Shown piece after piece: positions 40,999-49,948 of a stretch of DNA of 64,000 bases. Position 1 is the first letter of the stretch. Each line of letters starts with the position of its first letter. The translations under genes were made by a program, and so were the position numbers. The notes beneath the pieces are model-generated. The model had not been told where the DNA came from. It worked only from the letters and a program-made list of their open reading frames with translations, and ran no database searches. Origin of the DNA: Nonomuraea maritima (GTDB lineage: Bacteria; Actinomycetota; Actinomycetes; Streptosporangiales; Streptosporangiaceae); NCBI RefSeq assembly GCF_900100395.1, contig NZ_FNFB01000020.1, forward strand, positions 62,001 to 126,000, read 5' to 3'.

Positions 40999-41898
40999 TC
41001 AGGCGCTCCTGAGCGACGGCTCGTACGCGCCGAGCTTGTGCGGGTTGCCGATCCACATGACGCGGTGGATGCCCTGCGGCGACGCGTCGATGGTGAGCAG
41101 CGCCACCTTCGTACGGCTGTGCCGGATCAGCACCCCAGGGCGGCTGTTCGCCTCCACCCAGGACAGGTCGGCCTCGCTCCAGTTCCGCGGCACCAGCGCC
41201 GCGTAGAACCTCGCCACGCGCAGGGGGCCGACCAGCGGGACGCGGGCCGCCCTGCGAACGCCGCCCCCGTCGGAGCTGCTGACGACGTCGGCCGCGAAGA
41301 GCTCCTCCAGGGCGGCGACGTTCCCCGTCTGGGCGGCGTCGAGGAAGACCCGCAGCAGCCGCCGGTGCTCGCTCCGGTCGACGGGCTCGCGCCGCTCGGC
41401 GGTCAGCCGCCTGCGGGCGCGGCTGACGAGCTGGCGGGCGTTGACCGCGCTGACCCCCAGGATCTCCGCGATGTCCGGGTACGGGTAGACGAACGCCTCC
41501 CGCAGCACGTACGCCGCCCGTTCTGTGGGGGAGAGCCTTTCGAGGAGCAGCAGGAAGGCGAGTTCGAGCGCCTCCCCGCGCTCCGCGCCCAGCGCGGGAT
41601 CGTTGCCGGTGTCGACCGGCTCGGGCAGCCAGGGCCCGACGTAGGACTCGCGCCGCGCGCGGGCGGACTGGGCGACGTTGATGGACAGCCGCGTCGTGAC
41701 GAGCGACAGGAACGCCTGCGGGTGCTCGACGCCCGCACGGTCGGTGTTCTGCCAGCGCACCCACACCTCCTGGAGGACGTCCTCGGCCTCCGCCACGCTG
41801 CCCAGCATCCGGTAGGCGATGCCGAACAGGCGCGGGCGCAGTTCAAGAAAGTCGGACGCCGCCTGGTCGAGGGCGTCCGCCCGGTAGTTCGTGTGCAT
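40999..41898 (-). CDS. ECF41-like sigma factor with SnoaL domain
   Basis: A 299-residue factor: region 2 ELRPRLFGIAYRMLGSVAEA and EDVLQEVWVRWQ, region 4 LSPTERAAYVLREAFVYPYP with ILGVSAVNARQLVSRARRR, and a SnoaL domain with SSDGGGVRRAAR (the DGGG motif) and NPHKL near the end. The C-terminal domain of ECF41 replaces a separate anti-sigma factor. ATG behind GGGGGA. It is preceded, 20 bases away on the same strand, by a small acidic protein gene. Very similar in order and sequence to the rightward factor at 42372, so they are probably paralogues. Confidence 0.9.
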   Translation of the reverse strand: MHTNYRADALDQAASDFLELRPRLFGIAYRMLGSVAEAEDVLQEVWVRWQNTDRAGVEHPQAFLSLVTTRLSINVAQSARARRESYVGPWLPEPVDTGNDPALGAERGEALELAFLLLLERLSPTERAAYVLREAFVYPYPDIAEILGVSAVNARQLVSRARRRLTAERREPVDRSEHRRLLRVFLDAAQTGNVAALEELFAADVVSSSDGGGVRRAARVPLVGPLRVARFYAALVPRNWSEADLSWVEANSRPGVLIRHSRTKVALLTIDASPQGIHRVMWIGNPHKLGAYEPSLRSA

Positions 41899-41918
41899 GG
41901 TCCCCCGCACCCGTGTGC

Positions 41919-42149
41919 TCAAGCTTGTCGATCGTCCGGTATGGAGTCCTCTTCCAGCGCCTCCACCGCGTCCAGCAGGCCCCGCAGCGCGACCTGCTCG
42001 CGCTCGGCCTCCGTCGGGTCGAACAGCCAGTCGGTGACCGGCAGCTCGGCCTCCTCCTCCGGACGGCTGGCCTCGACGAGGGAGATCTCCGCCTCGACCT
42101 CGATCTTGAGCTCGTACAGGAAGTTGTCCTCGTCGCTCGACGCGTTCAT
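41919..42149 (-). CDS. Small acidic protein of unknown function
   Basis: A 76-residue, strongly acidic protein (NASSDEDNFLYELKIEVEAE, VEALEEDSIPDDRQA). GGAG six bases before the ATG at 42149 decides the start. It lies directly upstream of an ECF41-like factor, probably in the same transcript. Could be a partner of the sigma factor; no family recognised. Confidence 0.6.
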   Translation of the reverse strand: MNASSDEDNFLYELKIEVEAEISLVEASRPEEEAELPVTDWLFDPTEAEREQVALRGLLDAVEALEEDSIPDDRQA

Positions 42150-42371
42150 GCGTGACTCCATACGTGGCTTGAGTGAGACGTCCGGTAAGGGGAGCGGGCG
42201 GGCGCGGTCCCTGCGCCACCCGGCACCCGCCCGTCCCCGGCTCATACGCAGCTAAGACAGGACGGCTGCCTGGCTTGTGACGGTTTCCGGGCAAAACTTC
42301 ACGAGGGGTGGCCGGATGATCCACGGCCGGACGGCCGACGTAATGTGGACGACGGAGCGGGGGGCGACGAC

Positions 42372-43286
42372 ATGACGGGAACCGTGCCGGCGAGCAGGTC
42401 CGGCGAACCTGACGACCTCGAACAGGCCGCCTCGGTGTTCGCGACCGTGCGGCCACGGCTGTTCGGCATCGCGTACCGGATGCTGGGCAGTGTGGCCGAG
42501 GCCGAGGACCTCGTCCAGGAGGTCTGGCTGCGCTGGCAGGGCTACGACCGCGCCTCGGTGGACAACCCGGCGGCGTTCCTGGCGACAGTGGCCACGCGGC
42601 TCGCGATCAACGCGGCCCAGTCGGCCCGCGTGCGGCGCGAGGTCTACGTCGGCCCCTGGCTGCCCGAGCCGATCGACACCGGGGCCGACCCGTCCATCGG
42701 CGCGGAGCGGGGCGAGGCGCTGGAGCTGGCCGTGCTCGTCCTGCTCGAACGGCTCACCCCCACCGAACGGGCCGCGTACGTGCTGCGCAAGGCCTTCGAC
42801 TACTCCTACCGGGAGATCGCCGACATCATCCAGGTGAAGGAGGCGACCGTACGCCAGCTCGTCAGCCGGGCCCGCAAGCACGTGCTGGCCGGGCGGCGCA
42901 CGCCCGTGTCGCCGAAGGAACAGCGCAGGCTGCTGACGGCGTTCGTCGCCGCCGCCCGCACGGGCAACCTGGCGGCGCTGGAGGAGCTCTTCGCCGCCGA
43001 CGTGATGAGCTACTCCGACGGCGGCGGCGTCGTGCGCGCGTCCCGCTTCCCCGTGGCGGGCGCCACCCGGGTGGCCAGGTACGTCAGGGCGTTCGCGAAC
43101 CGCTTCTGGCCCGGCGTCGAGGTCCGGTACGCGAGCACGAACGCGCAGACCTCCGCCGTGCTGCTGCGCGAGGGAGCGGTGTTCGCGGTCGTCACGATCG
43201 ACGCCTCCGACCGCGGCATCGAGCGGGTCATGTGGATGATGAACCCGGACAAGATCACCGCGGTTCCGGCGCCGTCCCGACCGTGA
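42372..43286 (+). CDS. ECF41-like sigma factor with SnoaL domain
   Basis: A 304-residue factor: region 2 TVRPRLFGIAYRMLGSVAEA, EDLVQEVWLRWQG; region 4 LTPTERAAYVLRKAFDYSYR with IIQVKEATVRQLVSRARKH; SnoaL domain with YSDGGGVVRASR and the ECF41 closing motif MMNPDKI. ATG at 42372. No carboxymuconolactone decarboxylase or epimerase partner is adjacent, unlike most ECF41 loci. Its 3' end overlaps the convergent ltrA-like gene by 32 bases. Confidence 0.92.
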   Translation: MTGTVPASRSGEPDDLEQAASVFATVRPRLFGIAYRMLGSVAEAEDLVQEVWLRWQGYDRASVDNPAAFLATVATRLAINAAQSARVRREVYVGPWLPEPIDTGADPSIGAERGEALELAVLVLLERLTPTERAAYVLRKAFDYSYREIADIIQVKEATVRQLVSRARKHVLAGRRTPVSPKEQRRLLTAFVAAARTGNLAALEELFAADVMSYSDGGGVVRASRFPVAGATRVARYVRAFANRFWPGVEVRYASTNAQTSAVLLREGAVFAVVTIDASDRGIERVMWMMNPDKITAVPAPSRP

Positions 43287-44418
43287 CGGCCACCAGCAGG
43301 ACGCACGCGGCCGCGATCACCGCGACCACGCCCGCCACGCCGACCCACGGCGTGGCGAGCGGCGCCGCCGCGACGGCGGCGACGCAGCCCGCGAGCGCGG
43401 CGGGACGGATCACCGGCCGGACCACGATCAGCCGGTGCACCGTCCACAGCAGGACGAGGAACACCGCCACCGGGACGGCGACCGCGTAACCGGCCACCTG
43501 CGGCGCGCCGGCGAGCGCGTGCCCGCTCCGCTCGACCGCGACCTCCAGACCGGCCCCGAGCGCCGCCAGGGCGGCGAAGACGCCGTAGTGGACGTACCCC
43601 CACGCGTAGGAGCGGTGGCGGCGCTCCCTGAGCCCGTCACCCGCCTCGACCAGGAAATACAGCCACCACAACGCGAACAGCAGCACGAGCCCGGAGACGG
43701 CGACGACGACGAACGGGCTGCTGAGCTCCGCCACGTCGAGCGCGGCCCGCACCCCCCGGCTCGCGGCGAGGACACCCTCACCGAGCAGGATGATCGCGAA
43801 CAGGCCGTAGCGTTCTGCGATGTGGTGCGGATGCCAGGTCGTGGGCCCGCTCCGTTCCGCCCACCGCGGCACCGCGAGTTCCAGCACGATCAGGCAGAGG
43901 AAGAACGGCAGCTGCCACGACTCGGGCAGCGCGCCGGAGTCCGCGAGCACCTGCCGGAGCAGCCAGCCGGCCTCGGCGACGGCGATGCCGCCGGCATAGC
44001 GCAACGCGGTACGGCGGCCCGCCCGGTGCTCGACGCCGGCCCGTACCCACTGGGCGATGAGCCCTGCCCGCATGACGAGGTAGCCGAGCGTCACACCGGC
44101 GTAGTCGGAGTGGTCGGCGGCGGCCGACGCCCCGACCGCGATGACGAGGGCCCCGCCCATCTGCAGCATCGTCAGCAGCCGGTAGGCGACGTCGTCGGTG
44201 TCGTACGACGAGGCAAACCAGGTGAAGTTCATCCACGCCCACCAGATCGCGAAGAAGACCTGGAGGAAAGGGACCAGCCCGGCCAGGGCGTGACCGGCCG
44301 CGACGCTGTGCGCGAGCCGGTCCGTGACGGCCGCGATCGCCACCACGAAGGTGAGGTCGAACAGCAGCTCCAGCTGGCTCGACGCGCGATGGGGCTCGTC
44401 AAGGGGCCGTGCGTTCAT
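43255..44418 (-). CDS. Low-temperature-requirement A (LtrA) family membrane protein
   Basis: A 387-residue polytopic protein (about ten segments) of the LtrA family: SQLELLFDLTFVVAIAAVTD, FAIWWAWMNFTWFASSYDTD, HIAERYGLFAIILLGEGVLA and ALWWLYFLVEAGDG. Function of the family is unclear. The start is uncertain: ATG at 44418 sits where the family begins; a longer reading to 44496 adds 26 arginine-rich residues. Confidence 0.88.
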   Translation of the reverse strand: MNARPLDEPHRASSQLELLFDLTFVVAIAAVTDRLAHSVAAGHALAGLVPFLQVFFAIWWAWMNFTWFASSYDTDDVAYRLLTMLQMGGALVIAVGASAAADHSDYAGVTLGYLVMRAGLIAQWVRAGVEHRAGRRTALRYAGGIAVAEAGWLLRQVLADSGALPESWQLPFFLCLIVLELAVPRWAERSGPTTWHPHHIAERYGLFAIILLGEGVLAASRGVRAALDVAELSSPFVVVAVSGLVLLFALWWLYFLVEAGDGLRERRHRSYAWGYVHYGVFAALAALGAGLEVAVERSGHALAGAPQVAGYAVAVPVAVFLVLLWTVHRLIVVRPVIRPAALAGCVAAVAAAPLATPWVGVAGVVAVIAAACVLLVAVTVGTAPEPR

Positions 44419-44760
44419 CCGTACCCGGATGCGGCCGGGGGTTCGGGCTGCCGGCAAGGCGTGCTCCTGTCGCTGCGCGAGTCGTCCGGCAGGCAAGGAC
44501 AGGACAGCGTTCCCGTGTGTGACAGCACACGGCTGTCACAGCTCGGCGAGCTGCGCTGTCTTAGCTGGTGACCGGGTGGTGAAGCCGCCCGAGGACACGA
44601 ACATCTGGGAGTTCGTGAGACGACCCTGATCGGGTCAGCGCCGTGATGAATCCGCCGTGCGGAGGCCCGCCGCCTCGCCCGCACGACGGCTCCCCCGCGC
44701 TCGATGCCGAGCGCCAGGCGCCATCACACACGCATGCATGGAACGGAAGGAATTTGTGTT

Positions 44761-45564
44761 GTGACGCCATGCCCAACACCCAGAATCGACCGCGACGCCC
44801 CCTCGCCGGCCACCAAAGGCCCGGCCGCGCCGACGATCCAGATGGTCACCAAGCTGCAGCGCGAGCTGCAGAAGAAACAGCGTTTCGCCTCCGACGCCTC
44901 GCACGAGCTGCGCACGGCGGTCGCGGGGCTGCGCGCGGAGCTGGAGGAGGCGAGCCTCCATCCTGACCAGACCGACCTCGGCGACCTGCTCGGCAGCGCG
45001 CTGCGGGACGTCGACCGGCTGGACGCCATCATCACCGACCTGCGGGTCCTCGCCGAGATGGAGTCCGGCCTGCCGTGCCGGCCGCAGCGGATCGACCTGG
45101 CCGACCTCGTCCGCGAGGAGACCTCACGCAGGACGGACGGCATCGCGGTCGGGCTCCGGCTGGAGCGGGGGGTGACCGTCGAGGCTGTCCCGATCCGGAT
45201 CAGCCGCCTGCTCACCAACCTGCTGGACAACGCCCAGCGGCACGCCAGGCACCTGGTCGAGATCGTGGTGACCAGCGACGGCGACAGCGCCGAGCTGACC
45301 GTCTCCGACGACGGCGACGGCATCGCGGAGGAGGAGCGGGACCTCGTCTTCCAGCGCTTCACCCGGCTGAAGGCCGCCCGCCTGCTCGACGGCGCGGGCA
45401 CCGGCCTGGGCCTGGCCATCGCCCGCGACATCGCCCACGCCCATGTCGGCAGCCTGCACGTCAGGGACGCGGAGGCCGGCGGCGCGTGCTTCGTGCTGCG
45501 CCTGCCGCTCGCGGGCCCGATCGCCCCGGCGAGCCGCTGCGCGAGCACCGTCCTTGATCCATGA
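44761..45564 (+). CDS. Soluble histidine kinase lacking a sensor domain
   Basis: A 267-residue cytoplasmic kinase with no membrane segment or sensory domain. HisKA: RFASDASHELRTAVAGLRAE with His48; the Pro that normally follows HELRT is Ala. HATPase: LLTNLLDNAQRHA, SDDGDGIAEEERDLVFQRF and GTGLGLAIARDIAHAH. GTG start at 44761 supported by AAGGAA. No response regulator gene is near. The next gene codes for a PAS-containing kinase with a closely similar core. Confidence 0.8.
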   Translation: MTPCPTPRIDRDAPSPATKGPAAPTIQMVTKLQRELQKKQRFASDASHELRTAVAGLRAELEEASLHPDQTDLGDLLGSALRDVDRLDAIITDLRVLAEMESGLPCRPQRIDLADLVREETSRRTDGIAVGLRLERGVTVEAVPIRISRLLTNLLDNAQRHARHLVEIVVTSDGDSAELTVSDDGDGIAEEERDLVFQRFTRLKAARLLDGAGTGLGLAIARDIAHAHVGSLHVRDAEAGGACFVLRLPLAGPIAPASRCASTVLDP

Positions 45565-45592
45565 GCTCACCGAGCGGAAGAACGAGGGGAAC

Positions 45593-46765
45593 ATGATGCA
45601 CATCAACCACGCCGCCCTGCTCACAGCCGTGTCGGCACCGTGCCTGGTCATGACGATGGACATGATCATCGTGGCCGTCAACCAGGCGTACCTCGACCTG
45701 TGCGGGCACCGGCGCGAAGAGGTGCTGGGCCGGTACGCGTCCGACCTGTTCCCCCGTGACCGCGTGGGTTCCGGTGAGGGACCGCTGGTTCCCGCCCGTC
45801 AGGTGGCGGCGCCGCAGCGGTACGGCGGGACCGCGTTCCGCTCCCTCGGCGTCCCCGTCACGAACCAGGCGGTGGTGCTGTTCGTCCCGCACGCGCAGGA
45901 CGTCCAGGACGTCCTCCGGACGCCGTCACCCCGCACGCCCGCCGCGCGCGGGCCGGGGACGCGCGACGAGACCAGAACCGCCATGGACGCGCGACCCAAC
46001 GCCCGCGACGAGACCAGAACCGCCATGGAGGCGCGGCTCAGCGCGCGCGCCGCGATGATCCGGCGGCTGAAGGAGCAGCTGCGGGCCGCCGACAGCCAGG
46101 CGGTCCGGCTGCTGGACCGCCAGCGCCAGTTCGCCACCGACGCCTCGCACGAGCTGCGCACGCCGCTCGCGGCGCTGCGCGTGGAGGTCGAGGAGGCGCA
46201 GCTGCACTCGGACGACGTCGACCTGCCCCGCCTGCTGCACCACGTGACGGACGGCATCGACCGGCTGGAGAGCATCATCGACGACCTGCTCCTGCTGGCC
46301 ACGATCGAGTCGGGGGCCGACAGGACCCAGGACGACCTCGACCTGACCAGCGTGGTCGCGTCGGTGGCGGCCCGGCTGCCCGACAGCCTCGACGTCCGCC
46401 TCGACCTCGAACCCGCCGTGACGGTGGCGGCCGCCTTTCCGCAGCTCACCCGCCTGATCGCCAACCTGCTGGACAACGCCCGACGGCACGCCGCCCACCG
46501 GCTCACGATCTCGCTGCGCCGCTCTGACGGCCAGGCGGTGCTGACCGTCGACGACGACGGGGAGGGCATCTCGCCCGCCGACCGGGAGCGGGTGTTCCAG
46601 CGGTTCGTCCGCCTGGACTCCGCGCGCAGCCGCGACCGCGGGGGCGCCGGCCTCGGGCTGGCCATCGCCCGCGACATCGCCGAGGCCCACCAGGGCAGCC
46701 TGCACGTCGAGGACGCGGCCGGCGGCGGCGCCCGCTTCGTCCTCCGCCTACCCCTCATCCACTGA
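45593..46765 (+). CDS. PAS-domain soluble histidine kinase
   Basis: A 390-residue cytoplasmic kinase: a PAS domain (about 5-105, with MIIVAVNQAYLDLCGHRREE and VLGRYASDLFP), a linker with two tandem units RDETRTAMDARPNA and RDETRTAMEARLSA (about 124-151), a coiled coil, HisKA QFATDASHELRTPLAAL (His186), and HATPase with LIANLLDNARRHA and GAGLGLAIARDIAEAH. GAGGGG precedes the ATG. It resembles the kinase just upstream, which suggests tandem duplication, and it also has no adjacent response regulator. Confidence 0.85.
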   Translation: MMHINHAALLTAVSAPCLVMTMDMIIVAVNQAYLDLCGHRREEVLGRYASDLFPRDRVGSGEGPLVPARQVAAPQRYGGTAFRSLGVPVTNQAVVLFVPHAQDVQDVLRTPSPRTPAARGPGTRDETRTAMDARPNARDETRTAMEARLSARAAMIRRLKEQLRAADSQAVRLLDRQRQFATDASHELRTPLAALRVEVEEAQLHSDDVDLPRLLHHVTDGIDRLESIIDDLLLLATIESGADRTQDDLDLTSVVASVAARLPDSLDVRLDLEPAVTVAAAFPQLTRLIANLLDNARRHAAHRLTISLRRSDGQAVLTVDDDGEGISPADRERVFQRFVRLDSARSRDRGGAGLGLAIARDIAEAHQGSLHVEDAAGGGARFVLRLPLIH

Positions 46766-46831
46766 CCAACCACGAACCTCAACCACCGGGCCCGGCTACG
46801 GGGCTCGACCACCGATTCGAAGGAATGTGAC

Positions 46832-47596
46832 ATGACCACCGTCTACACCGCCCGCCTGCAGGACCAGGTCGCGATCGTGACCGGAGCCGGGTCCGGCATC
46901 GGCCGCGCCGCCGCGATCGCGCTGGCCCGTGCCGGGGCGCGCGTGCTCGGCGTCGGACGCCGCGCCGACGCCCTGGAGCAGACCGCCGCCCAGCACCCCG
47001 CCATCGCCATCCTCCCCGCCGACATCACCGCCGACGGCGTCCCGTACGCGGTCGTCGAGGCGGCCGTCGAACGCTGGGGGCGGGTGGACGTCCTGGTCAA
47101 CAACGCGGGCGCGACGGCCGTCATGCCGCTCGCCGAGACGGACGCCCGCCGCGTGTCCGACCTGTTCGCGCTGAACGTCACCGCGCCCAGCCTGCTCGCG
47201 CACGCGGCGCTGCCGCAGCTGCGCGCCAACCGCGGCGCGATCGTCAACGTCTCCAGCACGTTCGGCCACCGGCCGCTGCCGAGCGCCGCCCACTACGCCG
47301 CCACGAAGGCCGCCGTGGAGCAGCTCACGCGCAGCTGGGCGCTGGAGCTCTCGTCCGACGGCATCCGCGTCAACGCCGTCGCGCCCGGCCCCACCGAGAG
47401 CGAGGCGCTGATCGCCGCCGGCCTGCCGAGCGAGGTCGTCGAGCAGATCAAGCAGGACGAGGCCGCCAGCATCCCGCTCGGCCGCCGCGGCTTCCCCGAC
47501 GAGGTCGCCACATGGATCGTCCACTTCGCCGACCCGGCCGCCACCTGGATCACCGGCCAGGTCCTCCCCGTGGACGGCGGCCTCAACCTCGTCTGA
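46832..47596 (+). CDS. SDR-family oxidoreductase
   Basis: A 254-residue classical SDR: TGAGSGIG, NNAGATAV, catalytic Ser in NVSSTFG and YAATK, closing QVLPVDGGLNLV. Arg in GRRADAL favours NADP. ATG behind AAGGAA. Same strand as the kinases but 66 bases away. Confidence 0.92.
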   Translation: MTTVYTARLQDQVAIVTGAGSGIGRAAAIALARAGARVLGVGRRADALEQTAAQHPAIAILPADITADGVPYAVVEAAVERWGRVDVLVNNAGATAVMPLAETDARRVSDLFALNVTAPSLLAHAALPQLRANRGAIVNVSSTFGHRPLPSAAHYAATKAAVEQLTRSWALELSSDGIRVNAVAPGPTESEALIAAGLPSEVVEQIKQDEAASIPLGRRGFPDEVATWIVHFADPAATWITGQVLPVDGGLNLV

Positions 47597-47714
47597 CCGG
47601 GTGCTCCGAACGGACGCTCCGACCAGGCGCTTCGAACGGGCTCGGCGAACGCTCGGAACAGGCGCTCTTGGCGGGTACCGGGCGCGGCCTGGTCGGCATG
47701 CCGCGATCGGGCTA

Positions 47715-47734
47715 TCATCGCGTTATGACGATGA
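47715..47734. promoter_or_regulatory. Operator and leaderless promoter of the CmtR-like gene
   Basis: TATCAT at 47713-47718 ends seven bases before the ATG at 47725, so transcription should start at or next to the start codon. TCATCG at 47715-47720 and CGATGA at 47729-47734 form an inverted repeat around the start codon, a likely ArsR operator. Confidence 0.55.
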
Positions 47735-48102
47735 ATTCTGAGGGCGGCCGGTGTGTCAGCGCCGACATCGCCGCCGGTGTGTCCCCGGCGGCGGCGCTGT
47801 TCCACTCGCTCGCCGACGAGACGCGGCTGCGCATCGTGCAGCGCCTCGCGCGCGGCGAGGCGCGGGTGGTCGACCTGACCGGCGAGCTCGGGCTGGCCCA
47901 GTCGACGGTGTCCAAGCACCTCGCCTGCCTGCGCGACTGCGGGCTGGTCACCTACCGGGCCGAGGGGCGGCAGTCGTTCTACAGCCTCACCCGTCCCGAG
48001 CTCATGGACCTCCTCGCCTCCGCCGAGCAGTTGCTGGCCGCCACCGGCCGGCCCGTGGTCCTGTGGCCCACCCGCCCAACCACCCAGGAGCCGGCGTCGT
48101 GA
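47725..48102 (+). CDS. CmtR-like ArsR-family metal sensor
   Basis: A 125-residue winged-helix repressor. HLACLRDCGLV places Cys68 and Cys72 exactly where the Cd/Pb sensor CmtR has its C-x3-C pair; the third CmtR Cys near the C-terminus is absent but Cys10 near the N-terminus could substitute. Recognition helix LGLAQSTVSKHL. It overlaps the start of a CDF transporter gene (GTGA), so it probably controls cadmium, lead or zinc efflux. Confidence 0.88.
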   Translation: MTMNSEGGRCVSADIAAGVSPAAALFHSLADETRLRIVQRLARGEARVVDLTGELGLAQSTVSKHLACLRDCGLVTYRAEGRQSFYSLTRPELMDLLASAEQLLAATGRPVVLWPTRPTTQEPAS

Positions 48103-48902
48103 CGGACCCCGCACCAGCACCGGCACCCCGTCCGACGCTGCGGCGCCGTACGGCACTCCAGCAGACGGCGGCTGCGCAGCGGCGGGCGGTGCTGCAGCGG
48201 CGGATTCGGCTTCTGGTCGCCGTGACGATCACGTACAACGTGGCCGAGGCGGTGGTGGCCGTCAGCTCCGGCGTGATCGCCTCGTCGGCGGCGCTCGTCG
48301 GCTTCGGGCTCGACTCGGTGGTCGAGGTCGCCTCCGCCGCCGCGGTGGCGTGGCAGTTCTCGACGTCCGATCATGAACGCCGCGAGCGGGCGGCGCTGCG
48401 CGTCATCGCGGTGTCCTTCTACGCGCTGGCCGCGTACGTGAGCGTCGACGCCGTGCGGGCGCTGCTCGGCGCGGGTCAGGCCGAGCACTCCACGCCCGGT
48501 CTGGTCCTCGCCGCACTGTCGCTGCTGGTCATGCCGTTCCTGTCGTACGCGCAGCGGCGCACCGGCCGGGAGCTGGGCTCGGCCTCCGCCGTGGCCGACT
48601 CCAAGCAGACACTGCTGTGCACCTACCTGTCGGCCGTGCTGCTGGCGGGACTCGCCCTCAACAGCCTGTTCGGCTGGTCGTGGGCCGACCCGATCGCCGC
48701 CCTGGTGATCGCCGCGATCGCCGCCAAAGAAGGCCACGCCACCTGGCACGGCACCCCCTGCTGCACCCCCACCACTCCCCGCACCCCCGCCTCCACCGCC
48801 GACGCCTGCTGCACCTCCGCCACCGGTGGTTGCACCCCCGCCCCGACCGGAGCGGCGGTCAGCCCAGGTCTGGGTGGGGGGCGTAGCGGTCGGGGTGGAT
48901 GA
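48099..48902 (+). CDS. CDF-like cation transporter with Cys-rich C-terminal tail
   Basis: A 267-residue membrane protein with six segments: VTITYNVAEAVVAVSSGVIA, LVGFGLDSVVEVASAAAVAW and VADSKQTLLCTYLSAVLLAG. The [F]GLDS and ADSKQT metal-site motifs mark a CDF subgroup often paired with ArsR regulators. Instead of the usual cytoplasmic beta domain there is a short tail with two CC pairs and a single Cys (CCTP, ACCTS, GGC, about 225-250). It may bind thiophilic metals. The last 44 bases overlap the convergent acetyltransferase gene. Confidence 0.85.
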   Translation: MTDPAPAPAPRPTLRRRTALQQTAAAQRRAVLQRRIRLLVAVTITYNVAEAVVAVSSGVIASSAALVGFGLDSVVEVASAAAVAWQFSTSDHERRERAALRVIAVSFYALAAYVSVDAVRALLGAGQAEHSTPGLVLAALSLLVMPFLSYAQRRTGRELGSASAVADSKQTLLCTYLSAVLLAGLALNSLFGWSWADPIAALVIAAIAAKEGHATWHGTPCCTPTTPRTPASTADACCTSATGGCTPAPTGAAVSPGLGGGRSGRGG

Positions 48903-49776
48903 GGGAGAGGGCGCGGTCGTCCGCCATGAAGGTGTCGTGGTCGCCGATGCGCCACCCGGCCTGCATCAGCGGCAGGACGAGCGGGTTCACTCCCGGTAGC
49001 GCGATGCGGGCCGTCGCCGCACCGGTGGTCTCGCTCGCTGCGGCGAGCGTGCCGAGCACCGCGTCCGCGCAGTCCTGCGGCGTGTCGCCCCCGGCCGGGC
49101 CGATCAGGATCTCGCTCCCGATCGGCCGCGCGAAGGCGTAGCCACGGCCGGTCGTGTACGGCGTCACGCCCGACGTGCGGGCGTACCAGGCGAGGGTGTC
49201 GGGCCGCGCTCCGCCCGCGGCGCGCGCGTCGAGGTCGGCGACGTCCTCAGGACGCACCTCCCGGACCGGCGAGCCAGGAGTCGCGGCGGGAGGCCCGGCC
49301 CGGTGCACGCCAGGCGGTGCGGTGGAAGGCCAGGTGGGAGGCGTGGTGGCCGGGCCGTGGAGGTAGAGGAGTGGGCACCAGGCGCGTAGTCCGTGCCGCA
49401 GGTAGAGGCCCATCGCGCGCGGGTCCGAGGAGGCGAACGTGACCTTCGGCCCGTCGCCTGCCAGCAGCTCCGCCAGGAGGGCGCGGCCGACTCCGGACGA
49501 CTGCCGCTCGCGCAGCACGAACAGGTCGCCGAGGTGGGTGACGGAGCCCCGGCGCAGCGTGCCGCCGAAACCGTGGGCCCGGCCGTCCGCGCTCGGGGCG
49601 AGAAGGAGCGTGCCGAAGAGCCGCTCGGCGTCGAGGAAGTCGGGAGTCGCGGGCCATCCCTTCAACAGCCCGAACCGCTCGGCCACCGCCCGCACGGCAG
49701 GCATGTCACTCTCCGCCGCCGCCCGTACAGCGGGCACGCCGTTCTCGGCCGTCCTCGGCACATCGTTCTCCGTCAC
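48859..49776 (-). CDS. Double GNAT-domain acetyltransferase
   Basis: A 305-residue protein with two GNAT-like halves: an N-terminal one with the acetyl-CoA loop RERQSSGVGRALLAELL (about 105-120) and MGLYLRHGLRAWCPLLYLHG, and a C-terminal, more degenerate one (VREVRPEDVADLDARAAGG to VLPLMQAGWRIGDHDTFM). The start has a short internal duplication, PAVRAAAESDMPAVRAVAER. GTG at 49776 is chosen because the upstream part is shadow-like. Substrate unknown. Confidence 0.8.
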   Translation of the reverse strand: MTENDVPRTAENGVPAVRAAAESDMPAVRAVAERFGLLKGWPATPDFLDAERLFGTLLLAPSADGRAHGFGGTLRRGSVTHLGDLFVLRERQSSGVGRALLAELLAGDGPKVTFASSDPRAMGLYLRHGLRAWCPLLYLHGPATTPPTWPSTAPPGVHRAGPPAATPGSPVREVRPEDVADLDARAAGGARPDTLAWYARTSGVTPYTTGRGYAFARPIGSEILIGPAGGDTPQDCADAVLGTLAAASETTGAATARIALPGVNPLVLPLMQAGWRIGDHDTFMADDRALSLIHPDRYAPHPDLG

Positions 49777-49948
49777 ACCGCCCCCTGCCCGAGGCCTTCG
49801 ACCGTACCGCGCCCCCGTGGCCACGTTCGTGCTGGTCAGCGAGGGGAGGCAGAGCCAAGACCCTCGAACAGGGCCGGCCCGAGGGGCGCTCCGGCCGGGG
49901 GCGCCCCTTCGTCCGGCGAAGGGCGGCGGCCCTCCTGGAGCGAGCACC

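Noticed and set aside
43010..43603. Leftward frame of 197 codons across the ends of the sigma and LtrA genes
   Set aside because: Arginine/glycine-rich shadow of two genes that have clear family motifs.
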